Made by a program: the position numbers and the translations under genes
Assembly (NCBI RefSeq): GCF_001428505.1
Contig: NZ_LMHU01000012.1
Location: forward strand, 1 to 58,701
From: Terrabacter sp. Root181
GTDB lineage: Bacteria > Actinomycetota > Actinomycetes > Actinomycetales > Dermatophilaceae
DNA length: 58,701 nucleotides
Reading direction: 5' to 3'
The notes under the pieces: model-generated
What the model was told of the DNA's origin: nothing
Databases searched by the model: none
What the model saw: the letters and a program-made list of their open reading frames with translations, nothing else
Part shown: piece by piece, positions 45,404 to 53,110 of the stretch
Layout: every line of letters starts with the position of its first letter
How positions within the stretch are numbered: the first letter of the stretch is position 1

Positions 45404-45943
45404 TCAGCCCTGCTTGGCGGGCGGGTCGCCGAGGGTGACGTCGCCGTCGCCCGAGCCGGGCAGGTTGGGGTCGGGGACTCCGGGCAGCTCCTGCTCGCCG
45501 GCAGGCCCTCCCGCCGGCGGGATCTCCGACGGGCCGGGTCCGCCGGGCAGGTGGGGGTCGACGGGAGCCGGGTCGGTCGGGTCGACCGGCGGCCTCGGCT
45601 CGACGGGTCCGGGCTCCGGTGTCGGAACGGGCTCCGGCGTCGGGACGGGCTCCGGTGTCGGCGTGGGCTCGGGCGTCGGGGCCGGCGGCGGGCTCGGAGC
45701 CGGCGGCGGGGTGGCCGGCGGCGGGGTGGCCGGCGGCTCCGGGGCGCCGGGAGGCTGGGTGCCCTCGGCGTCCGGCGGCAGCCCGAGGCCCTCCTTCAGC
45801 TTGTCGCTGCCCTGGTCGACCTGGTCGGCGTACTTCCCCCCGGTGCGCTCGTTGATGAGCTCCTCGGCCTTGTCGAGTCCCTGCTGGGCCTGCTCGGGGT
45901 GGCCCTTGACGAAGTCCTTGGCCTTCTGGATCCAGTCGCTCAC
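45404..45943 (-). CDS. Rv0909/MT0933-like antitoxin-family protein with Pro-rich tail
   Basis: 179 residues. The first 55 (VSDWIQKAKDFVKGHPEQAQ, GLDKAEELINERTGGKYADQ) match the short MT0933 antitoxin-like family. The remaining 120 residues are a low-complexity tail with PTPEPVPTPEP repeats and acidic, Gly/Pro-rich end. GTG 45943 has GGAGG 8 nt upstream. No toxin gene is adjacent, so an antitoxin role is doubtful; the helical head may have another scaffold function. Confidence 0.7.
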   Translation of the reverse strand: MSDWIQKAKDFVKGHPEQAQQGLDKAEELINERTGGKYADQVDQGSDKLKEGLGLPPDAEGTQPPGAPEPPATPPPATPPPAPSPPPAPTPEPTPTPEPVPTPEPVPTPEPGPVEPRPPVDPTDPAPVDPHLPGGPGPSEIPPAGGPAGEQELPGVPDPNLPGSGDGDVTLGDPPAKQG

Positions 45944-46062
45944 TGCGTTTGCCTCCACGGTCCGACCTGCTCAGGAACCACCGCCCGCGGGTGGACAGCC
46001 ATCCCTGACATGGCGACGACGCCGCCACGGGCCCGACGCTACGCCTCTGGCACACTGCTCAT

Positions 46063-46284
46063 GTGTTTGCGACCCTCCCCACTGCCTCGGCCGACCAGCC
46101 CGTCTTCTCCGTGGCGAACCTCGTCATCCTCGTCATCGTGGCCGCGATCGTCTACCCGCTGCAGAAGAAGCTGCGCGAGGTGGTCTCGCGCCGCCGGCGC
46201 GAACGATGGGCTGAGGAGGACCGTCGAGCCGAGCTCGAGCGCGGGCAGGCTGACCGCCCGGCGCCGCGCGACGACGAGCACTGA
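46063..46284 (+). CDS. Small single-pass membrane protein
   Basis: 73 residues. One helix, VFSVANLVILVIVAAIVYPL, is followed by a strongly charged cytosolic tail of Arg/Glu/Asp residues. No known family recognised. GTG 46063 is 6 nt after CACACT, suggesting leaderless transcription. It has its own position between two minus-strand genes. Confidence 0.6.
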   Translation: MFATLPTASADQPVFSVANLVILVIVAAIVYPLQKKLREVVSRRRRERWAEEDRRAELERGQADRPAPRDDEH

Positions 46285-46374
46285 GCAGCCGCCGACACGG
46301 TATGCCGTCCGGCCGGGTCGGTCGTCCCGCGTCGGACGTCTGCTCACCCCGGGACGGCGCGGCCTCGGTCGAGG

Positions 46375-47778
46375 TCAGTCGGACTGGTGCAGCTGGCGCG
46401 CCGCCTCGGCGATCGAGCCCGACAGCGAGGGGTAGACCGTGATGGTGCTCGACACCTGGTCCACGCTGAGGCGGTTCTGCACCGCGAGCGCGACGGGGTA
46501 GATCAGCTCGGACGCCTTCGGCGCGACGACGACCCCGCCGAGCACCGTCCCGTAGCCCTTGCGACAGAAGAGCTTGACGAAGCCGTCGCTGATGCCCTGC
46601 ATCTTGGCGCGCGGGTTGCGTGCGAGCGGCAGGGTCACGGACTCGACGTCGGGTGACTCGTCGGCCGCGTTCTGGCTGATGCCGACGGTCGCGATCTCGG
46701 GCTCCGTGAAGATGTTGGCGGCGACGCCCCGCACGTTGAGGGGCGACACGGCGTCGCCGAGCGCGTGCCACATGGCGATGCGTCCCTGCATGGCGGCGAC
46801 GGACGCGAGGGGCAGCACGCCGGTGCAGTCGCCGGCCGCGTAGACGCCGCCGACGCTGGTGCGCGAGACCCGGTCGACCTGGACGTGCCCCGAGGGGCTG
46901 AGCTCGACACCGGCCTCCTCGAGGCCGAGACCGTCGGTGTTCGGCACGGATCCGACGGCGAGCAGGGCGTGCGACCCCTCGACGGTGCGCCCGTCGACGA
47001 GCGTGACGACGACGCCGTCGGCCGTGCGCTCGACGGACGCCGCTCGCGACTTGTTGAGGACCTCCATGCCGCGCTTGCGGAAGACGTCCTCGATGACGGT
47101 GGCGGCGTCGGCGTCCTCGCCGGGCAGCACCCGGTCGCGTGAGGAGACGAGCACGACCTGGGAGCCGAGGCCGAGGTAGGCCTGGGCGAGCTCGGCGCCG
47201 GTGACACCTGACCCGATGACGATGATCCGCTCGGGCAGCTCGTCGAGGGAGTAGATCTGCTGCCACGTCAGGATGCGCTCGCCGTCCGGCCGCATGGTGT
47301 CCATGACGCGAGGTGCAGCGCCGGTGGCGACGAGGACGACGTGCGCGGTGAGCTCCTGCGTCGTCCCGTCCGCGAGCTCGGCGACCACGCGCTCACGGCC
47401 GACGATCCGGGCGGTGCCGCGCAGCACGGTGACGCCGACCGCCTCGAGGCTCCCCTGGATATCGGCGCTCTGAGCGGCGGCGAGCTCGAGGATGCGGTCG
47501 TTGACGGTGTGCGCCTGGGCGACGGCGTCGGACACCTCGTCACCGTCGTCGTCCTGCAGCCGCACACCGAGCCGCGACGCGGTCTCGAAGTCGGACATGT
47601 AGTCGGCGGTCGCGATGAGGGCCTTGCTGGGGACGCAGTCGGTGAGGACGGCCGCGCCGCCGAGGCCGTCCTTCTCGACGATCGTGACCTGCGCCCCGAG
47701 CTGGGCCGCGACGAGCGCCGCCTCATAGCCCCCGGGGCCGCCGCCGATGATGACAACGGATGTCTCGCGCGTGATCAC
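46375..47778 (-). CDS. lpdA: NAD(P)H-quinone dehydrogenase, LpdA/Rv3303c type
   Basis: 467 residues, two-dinucleotide-binding flavoprotein like lipoamide dehydrogenase: VVIIGGGPGGYEAALVAAQL, IIVIGSGVTGAELAQAYLGL, VYAAGDCTGVLPLASVAAMQ and the C-terminal dimer domain. The usual CxxxxC redox pair is absent: GLGGAAVLTDCVPSKALIA keeps only the second Cys, as in mycobacterial LpdA, so it cannot be an E3 subunit and should reduce quinones. GTG 47778 is preferred to a TTG four codons upstream. Confidence 0.9.
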   Translation of the reverse strand: MITRETSVVIIGGGPGGYEAALVAAQLGAQVTIVEKDGLGGAAVLTDCVPSKALIATADYMSDFETASRLGVRLQDDDGDEVSDAVAQAHTVNDRILELAAAQSADIQGSLEAVGVTVLRGTARIVGRERVVAELADGTTQELTAHVVLVATGAAPRVMDTMRPDGERILTWQQIYSLDELPERIIVIGSGVTGAELAQAYLGLGSQVVLVSSRDRVLPGEDADAATVIEDVFRKRGMEVLNKSRAASVERTADGVVVTLVDGRTVEGSHALLAVGSVPNTDGLGLEEAGVELSPSGHVQVDRVSRTSVGGVYAAGDCTGVLPLASVAAMQGRIAMWHALGDAVSPLNVRGVAANIFTEPEIATVGISQNAADESPDVESVTLPLARNPRAKMQGISDGFVKLFCRKGYGTVLGGVVVAPKASELIYPVALAVQNRLSVDQVSSTITVYPSLSGSIAEAARQLHQSD

Positions 47779-47841
47779 GGGACCATCCAACCATCCCTCG
47801 GACGGGCGTCCGACCGCCCGGCGACCGGGCGGAGCCGGCCG

Positions 47842-48018
47842 TCAGTGGCTGAGGGCAAGCCCACGGTAGTAGGGCACGAGGGGCGTTCCGGCGCGGACAC
47901 GCAGGGAGCGGTTGCGCACGAGGAAGGCGCCTGCAGCCCCGAGGACGAGCAGCGCGGCGATCGCGGCGAGAGAGAAGAAGACGACGAGGAACGGCGTGAT
48001 GCCGGTGAGGATCTGCAT
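47842..48018 (-). CDS. Small membrane protein divergent from a TetR regulator
   Basis: 58 residues: ITPFLVVFFSLAAIAALLVL and a short basic tail ending LVPYYRGLALSH. One membrane helix. ATG 48018 has a strong AGGAGG site. Two operator-like palindromes lie 20-50 bp upstream, shared with the divergent TetR gene, so it is the likely regulated target. No known family recognised. Confidence 0.75.
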   Translation of the reverse strand: MQILTGITPFLVVFFSLAAIAALLVLGAAGAFLVRNRSLRVRAGTPLVPYYRGLALSH

Positions 48019-48036
48019 GGTGGACCTCCTGAAGGT

Positions 48037-48067
48037 TTCTACATCCGTAGATTCTACATATGTAGAA
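48037..48067. promoter_or_regulatory. Two adjacent palindromic operators for the TetR regulator
   Basis: tctacatccgtaga (48038-48051) and ttctacatatgtagaa (48052-48067, a perfect 16-bp palindrome) sit side by side between the small membrane gene and the TetR gene. The half-site TCTACAT/GTAGA is the same in both, so two dimers could bind in tandem. The stretch is strikingly AT-rich for this genome. Confidence 0.8.
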
Positions 48068-48141
48068 ACACCGTCCGAGCCGCCACACATTCCCGGCTAC
48101 CCTCGGTGTGACGACTCCCACTCGTGCGACAGGCAGGACCG

Positions 48142-48783
48142 ATGTCCCCGACGGACGCCCCCCTCTCCCCGCGCCGCCGACAGCTGCTCGAGGCCGCCGT
48201 GCAGGTGGTCGCCGCGGGCGGGCTCCGTGGACTGACCCATCGCGCCGTCGACGCCAGGGCCGGGCTGCCGCCGGGGACCTGCTCGGCCTACCTGCGCACG
48301 CGTGCCGCCTTGGTCCACGCCCTCGCCCAGCACGTCGCCACGGGCCTGACCGACGACGTCGAGGCACTCGCCCGCCGCCTCGCCACTCGACCCGGCGACC
48401 CGACCTTCGCAGGTGCCCAGGTCTCCGACCTCTTCGCCGGCTGGCTGCGCGATCCCGACGTCGTGCTGGCCCGTCTGGAGCTGACGCTCGAGGCGGCCCG
48501 CGACGACGAGCTGGCCGCCGCCTTCGCGCAGTGGCGCATCCGGCTGCTCGACGTCGTCGAGGAGGTCGTGAGCCGCAGCCGAGACGGCGACACGAGGACC
48601 CGCGCAGAGGCCGTCGTGGCCGCCCTCGAGGGCGTCCTGCTCAGCGCCCTGGCGCAGCCGGCGCGGCGCCGGCGGGCCTTCGTCACGCGCACCGTCGACA
48701 CGGTGCTCACGGCGTTCGCGGAGAGTCTGGGCCGACCCGACCGGGCCGGTTCCTGCACCGGGTCGACCTCGCTAGAGTCCTGA
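48142..48783 (+). CDS. TetR-family transcriptional regulator
   Basis: 213 residues. The N-terminal HTH (about 10-55) reads RRRQLLEAAVQVVAAGGLRG, LTHRAVDARAGLPPGTCSAY. The helical ligand domain follows. ATG 48142 is behind GGCAGGA; an in-frame start at 48124 is less likely. It probably represses itself and the divergent 58-residue protein through the paired palindromes. It ends 2 bp before pnp, whose leaderless -10 lies inside its last codons, so it may or may not be linked to nucleoside genes. Confidence 0.88.
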   Translation: MSPTDAPLSPRRRQLLEAAVQVVAAGGLRGLTHRAVDARAGLPPGTCSAYLRTRAALVHALAQHVATGLTDDVEALARRLATRPGDPTFAGAQVSDLFAGWLRDPDVVLARLELTLEAARDDELAAAFAQWRIRLLDVVEEVVSRSRDGDTRTRAEAVVAALEGVLLSALAQPARRRRAFVTRTVDTVLTAFAESLGRPDRAGSCTGSTSLES

Positions 48784-48785
48784 GC

Positions 48786-49619
48786 GTGACCAGTTCCCAC
48801 CGTGATCTCAGCGACCCCTCCACCGACCCCTTCGCCGTCGCCGCCGACGCCGCCGCCGTCATCGCCGAGCGCACCGGCGCCGACCACCACGACGTCGCCC
48901 TCGTGCTCGGATCGGGCTGGGGCCAGACCGCCGACCTCATCGGTGAGACGCTCGCGACCGTCGAGAACGCCGACGTCCCCGGCTTCCACAAGGCCGCCGT
49001 CGCCGGACACTCCGGCAGCATGCGTTCGGTGGCCATCGGCGACACCGGCCGCCGGGCGCTCGTCTTCGGCACCCGCACCCACTTCTACGAGGGGCGCGGC
49101 GTGCGGGCCGTCGTCCACGGCGTCCGCACCGCGAAGGCGGCGGGGTGCTCGACCGTCGTGCTGACCAACGGCTGCGGTGGCCTCAACCCCGCATGGGCGC
49201 CCGGCACCCCCGTCCTCATCCGCGACCACATCAACCTCACCGCGCACTCCCCCGTCGAGGGTGCGAACTTCGTCGACCTCACCGACCTCTACACCCCACG
49301 CCTGCGCGACATCGCCCGCGAGGTCGACCCCGACCTCGACGAGGGCGTCTACGTCCAGTTCCGAGGGCCGCACTACGAGACGCCGGCCGAGGTGCAGATG
49401 GCCAAGGTCATCGGCGGCGACCTCGTCGGCATGTCGACGAGCCTCGAGGCGATCGCCGCGCGCCAGGCCGGGCTCGACGTGCTCGGCATCTCGCTCGTGA
49501 CCAACCTCGCGGCCGGCATCTCGGACCAACCGCTCAGCCACGCCGAGGTGCTCGAGGCCGGACAGGCCGCCGCCGAACGCTGCGGCCGGCTGCTCGCCCA
49601 GGTCGTGGGGCGCCTCTGA
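48786..49619 (+). CDS. Purine-nucleoside phosphorylase
   Basis: 277 residues, trimeric NP-II/PNP type. LVLGSGWGQTADLIGETLAT, the phosphate-site VAGHSGSMRSVAIG, VLTNGCGGLNPAWAPGTPVL, and the purine-site GPHYETPAEVQMAKVIGGD and VGMSTSLEAIAARQAGL. It splits inosine, guanosine and deoxy forms to base and (deoxy)ribose-1-phosphate. GTG 48786 stands 7 nt after TAGAGT (48773-48778). The stop overlaps the start of the mutase gene by one base. Confidence 0.94.
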   Translation: MTSSHRDLSDPSTDPFAVAADAAAVIAERTGADHHDVALVLGSGWGQTADLIGETLATVENADVPGFHKAAVAGHSGSMRSVAIGDTGRRALVFGTRTHFYEGRGVRAVVHGVRTAKAAGCSTVVLTNGCGGLNPAWAPGTPVLIRDHINLTAHSPVEGANFVDLTDLYTPRLRDIAREVDPDLDEGVYVQFRGPHYETPAEVQMAKVIGGDLVGMSTSLEAIAARQAGLDVLGISLVTNLAAGISDQPLSHAEVLEAGQAAAERCGRLLAQVVGRL

Positions 49620-51304
49620 TGACGACCATCGACACCACCGAGACGCTGTATGCCGCGGCGCGGGCCTGGCGCGACGACGACCCCGACCCGACGACGCGGG
49701 CCGAGCTCGACGCCGTCCTCGGCAGGGCGACGGCGGGCGACGCGGACGCAGCCGCCGACCTCGCCGACCGCATGGCCGGACTGCTCGAGTTCGGCACCGC
49801 CGGGCTGCGCGGGGCCCTCGGCGCCGGCCCCAACCGGATGAACCGCAGCGTCGTCATCCGAGCGGCGGCCGGCCTGACGGCATACCTCAAGGACGAGGGG
49901 CGCGCCGGCGACGCGCCGACGGTCGTCGTCGGCTACGACGCGCGCTACAACTCGGACGTCTTCGCCCGCGACACCGCCGCCGTGGTCGTCGCGGCCGGCG
50001 GCCGGGCGCTGCTGCTGCCCCAGCCCCTTCCGACGCCGGTCCTCGCCTTCGCGATCCGTCACCTCGGCGCCGATGCCGGCGTCATGGTGACGGCGAGCCA
50101 CAACCCGCCGCAGGACAACGGCTACAAGGTCTACCTCGGCGACGGCAGCCAGATCGTGCCGCCCGCCGACGCCCGGATCGCCGCCCACATCGGCCGCGTC
50201 GAGCGGGTGGCCGACGTGCCGCGCGCCGCCGATGGCTGGGAGATGCTGGGCGACAACCTCCTCGAGGACTACGTCGACGCCGTCGTCGGCGTCGTCGACC
50301 CGAGCTCGCCGCGCGACCTCCGCGTCGTCCACACGAGCCTGCACGGCGTCGGTCACGGCACGGTGCACACCGCCTTCGTCCAGGCCGGCTTCGCGGCGCC
50401 GGTCGTCGTCGACGAGCAGGCCGTACCCGACCCGGACTTCCCGACCGTCGCGTTCCCCAACCCCGAGGAGAAGGGCGCGATCGACCTCGCGCTGGCCCGA
50501 GCCCGCGCCGTCGGGTGCGACCTCGTCATCGCCAACGACCCGGACGCCGACCGGTGCGCTGCGGCCGTGCTCGACCCGGCCCTCGGCGACTGGCGGATGC
50601 TGCGCGGCGACGAGGTGGGGGCGCTCCTCGGTGCCCACATCGTCCGGCGTGGCGTCTCGCGCCGCGACGTCTTCGCCAACTCGATCGTGTCCTCGCGCCT
50701 GCTCGCGTCGATCGCGAAGGCCGCCGGACTCGCCCACGAGGAGACGCTCACCGGCTTCAAGTGGATCTCCCGCGTCGACCGGCTGCGCTACGGCTACGAG
50801 GAGGCGCTCGGCTACTGCGTCGCGCCGCAGCTCGTCCGCGACAAGGACGGCGTCAGCGCCGCCCTGCTGCTCGCCGAGCTCGCAGCCACCCTCAAGGCAC
50901 AGGGGCGCACGCTCATCGACCAGCTCGACGACCTCGCCGTCGAGCACGGCGTGCACGCGACCGACTCGTTCTCGGTGCGCGTCTCGGACCTCGCCCAGAT
51001 CGACACCCTGATGGGGCGCCTTCGCGCCGAGCCGCCGGCCTCGGTGGCCGGCGTGGAGGTCGACCGCATCGACGACCTCGCCCGGGGCGACGGCGGGCTG
51101 CCGCCCACCGAGGGCCTGCGCTACCACCTCGTCGACCGCTCCCGCGTCATCGTGCGCCCGAGCGGCACCGAGCCCAAGGTGAAGGTCTACCTCGAGGTCA
51201 TCGAGCCGGTCGCCGGTCCGGCGGCCCTCGGCGAGTCACGCGCGCTCGCCGAGACCCGGCTCGCCCGCGTCCGGGCCGACATGGAACGCCTCACGTCTCT
51301 CTGA
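49619..51304 (+). CDS. Phosphohexomutase/phosphopentomutase (alpha-D-phosphohexomutase family)
   Basis: 561 residues. LEFGTAGLRGALGAGPNRMN, the phosphoserine loop VMVTASHNPPQDNGYKVYLG, metal loop IANDPDADRCAAAVLD, sugar loop with KWISRVDRLRYGYEEALGYC, and the phosphate-binding VIVRPSGTEPKVKVYLEV. Such long forms act on glucose, mannose or ribose phosphates. Coupling to pnp (TGATG) suggests it turns (deoxy)ribose-1-phosphate into the 5-phosphate, feeding deoC downstream. ATG 49619. Confidence 0.92.
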   Translation: MTTIDTTETLYAAARAWRDDDPDPTTRAELDAVLGRATAGDADAAADLADRMAGLLEFGTAGLRGALGAGPNRMNRSVVIRAAAGLTAYLKDEGRAGDAPTVVVGYDARYNSDVFARDTAAVVVAAGGRALLLPQPLPTPVLAFAIRHLGADAGVMVTASHNPPQDNGYKVYLGDGSQIVPPADARIAAHIGRVERVADVPRAADGWEMLGDNLLEDYVDAVVGVVDPSSPRDLRVVHTSLHGVGHGTVHTAFVQAGFAAPVVVDEQAVPDPDFPTVAFPNPEEKGAIDLALARARAVGCDLVIANDPDADRCAAAVLDPALGDWRMLRGDEVGALLGAHIVRRGVSRRDVFANSIVSSRLLASIAKAAGLAHEETLTGFKWISRVDRLRYGYEEALGYCVAPQLVRDKDGVSAALLLAELAATLKAQGRTLIDQLDDLAVEHGVHATDSFSVRVSDLAQIDTLMGRLRAEPPASVAGVEVDRIDDLARGDGGLPPTEGLRYHLVDRSRVIVRPSGTEPKVKVYLEVIEPVAGPAALGESRALAETRLARVRADMERLTSL

Positions 51305-51309
51305 GGGAG

Positions 51310-51345
51310 CCCCACGCGTACGCCATCGACGGCGTACGCGTGGGG
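51310..51345. terminator. Bidirectional terminator after the phosphomutase gene
   Basis: Perfect 15-bp stem ccccacgcgtacgcc (51310-51324) with complement at 51331-51345 and loop atcgac, 6 bp after the stop codon and between convergent genes. Confidence 0.85.
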
Positions 51346-51364
51346 CAGGGTGAGCGGCAGCCCG

Positions 51365-52018
51365 TCACACGACGAACGTGCCGATGACGAAGAAGGCCGC
51401 GGCGGCGAGGAGCAGGCCGACGGACACCGGGTCCCAGGCCTGGTGCGCGATGCGCGGCGTCCGGCCGTCCTTGCGCTTGCGGTCGGCGCTCATGCGCGCC
51501 TCGACCTCGGCCGCGACGGCCTGCGCCTCGACCTTGGACTTCGTCGGCTCCTCCGTGGTCCCCTTGCCCCGCACCTTGTTGGCGCCGACGGTCAGCATGC
51601 CGCGGCCGTACCTCGGACGGCCGGGATCGGCCGGCACGCCCCATGCCGTGTAGCGCCGGCCCTCCGCGACGATCTCGAGCGCCCACCTCGACCGCACCTC
51701 GGCGATGGCGGGCCACGTGACGTCGACGACCCGCAGCGGGTTGACGAGCCGGATGCCCTCGGCGTGGATGACGACGCACGGTCGCACGACGAAGAGCCAC
51801 AGCAGCGCGAGGGCGAGCACCACGGTCGAGATGAGCGTCCAGCTCCGCGGCTCGGTCAGCGCGGCGAGGACGAGCAGGGCGAGTCCGGCGACCCCGCCGA
51901 CGACGCCGACGACGATCGACGAGCCCGGCCGGAGGGTGCGGGCATCGCGCAGAGCGTCGCTCTCGTCGGGGGCCTCGGCCGGTGAGTCGGAGGGCGGTGG
52001 GGACACGTCAGGGCTCAC
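51365..52018 (-). CDS. PH-domain membrane protein
   Basis: 217 residues. A Pro/Ser/Asp-rich N-terminus precedes two helices (SSIVVGVVGGVAGLALLVLA, WTLISTVVLALALLWLFVVR). A bacterial PH-like domain follows: CVVIHAEGIRLVNPLRVVDV, TWPAIAEVRSRWALEIVAEG, RRYTAWGVPAD. A third helix ends the protein. Function unknown. GTG 52018. It separates the mutase and deoC genes and is on the opposite strand. Confidence 0.8.
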   Translation of the reverse strand: MSPDVSPPPSDSPAEAPDESDALRDARTLRPGSSIVVGVVGGVAGLALLVLAALTEPRSWTLISTVVLALALLWLFVVRPCVVIHAEGIRLVNPLRVVDVTWPAIAEVRSRWALEIVAEGRRYTAWGVPADPGRPRYGRGMLTVGANKVRGKGTTEEPTKSKVEAQAVAAEVEARMSADRKRKDGRTPRIAHQAWDPVSVGLLLAAAAFFVIGTFVV

Positions 52019-52073
52019 GGACCGACTCTCTCACGCGTGACGGGCCGTCTCGATAGGTGGATAGACTCCCGTG

Positions 52074-53060
52074 GTGACAGTAAGCACCACGACGCGCACC
52101 GCGCAGGACCTCACCGCGCAGGCGCGGGACGTCCTCGGGGTGTCGCGCCTGACGAACCATGCCCTGACCTCCTGGCTGCACGGCCTGCCCGGGGTCGACC
52201 AGGTCGGCTGCGAGGCGCGAGCCGCGTCCCTCGGCACCCGCTCGGTGAAGACGACGAGCAAGGCCTGGGCGATCGACACCGCCATCGGGATGATCGACCT
52301 GACGACCCTCGAGGGCTCCGACACGGTCGGCAAGGTCCGCTCGCTGTGCGCGAAGGCCCTCGTGCCCGACCCGCTCGACCCCACGACGCCGCGGCCCGCC
52401 GCGATCTGCGTCTACGGCGACATGGTCGCGACCGCGAAGGCCGCGCTCGGTGACAGCGGCATCCACGTCGCGGCCGTCGCGACCGCCTTCCCGTCCGGGC
52501 GCGCGAGCATGCCGGTCAAGCTCGCCGACACCCGTGACGCCGTCGAGGCCGGAGCCGACGAGATCGACATGGTCATCGACCGCGGGGCGTTCCTCTCGGG
52601 CGACTACCTCACGGTCTTCAACCAGATCGCCGAGGTCAAGCAGGCCTGCGGCACGGCGCACCTCAAGGTCATCATGGAGACGGGCGAGCTCGTCACCTAC
52701 GACAACGTCCGCCGCGCGTCCTACCTCTCGATGCTCGCCGGCGGCGACTTCATCAAGACGTCCACCGGCAAGGTCCAGCCTGCGGCGACCCTGCCCGTCA
52801 CGCTCATCATGCTCGAGGCCGTGCGCGACTGGCGCGACCTCACCGGCACCCAGGTGGGCGTCAAGCCGGCCGGTGGCATCAAGACCACCAAGGACGCCAT
52901 CAAGTACCTCGTCATGGTCAGCGAGATCGCGGGCGACGACTGGCTCACCCCCGAGTGGTTCCGCTTCGGTGCCTCGAGCCTGCTCAACGACCTCATCCTC
53001 CAGCGGCAGAAGCTCGCCACCGGTGCCTACTCCGGCGCCGACTACGTGACGATCGACTGA
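52074..53060 (+). CDS. deoC: Deoxyribose-phosphate aldolase
   Basis: 328 residues, longer than the E. coli enzyme through an N-terminal extension of about 60 residues. Schiff-base lysine K228 is in GGDFIKTSTGKVQPAATLP; the proton-relay Lys is in VGVKPAGGIKTTKDAIKYL, and the Asp in GADEIDMVIDRGAF. It splits 2-deoxyribose-5-phosphate to glyceraldehyde-3-phosphate and acetaldehyde. The downstream aldehyde dehydrogenases can oxidise the acetaldehyde. TAGACT at 52062-52067 lies 6 nt before GTG 52074; GTG 52071 is the alternative. Confidence 0.94.
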   Translation: MTVSTTTRTAQDLTAQARDVLGVSRLTNHALTSWLHGLPGVDQVGCEARAASLGTRSVKTTSKAWAIDTAIGMIDLTTLEGSDTVGKVRSLCAKALVPDPLDPTTPRPAAICVYGDMVATAKAALGDSGIHVAAVATAFPSGRASMPVKLADTRDAVEAGADEIDMVIDRGAFLSGDYLTVFNQIAEVKQACGTAHLKVIMETGELVTYDNVRRASYLSMLAGGDFIKTSTGKVQPAATLPVTLIMLEAVRDWRDLTGTQVGVKPAGGIKTTKDAIKYLVMVSEIAGDDWLTPEWFRFGASSLLNDLILQRQKLATGAYSGADYVTID

Positions 53061-53110
53061 CCGCGACTGACCGACCGCGCCACACGACAGCGCCCACGAA
53101 AGACACCCTG

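Noticed and set aside
46375-47778. Dihydrolipoamide dehydrogenase (E3) annotation
   Set aside because: The redox disulfide is missing one cysteine, matching LpdA-type quinone reductases instead.
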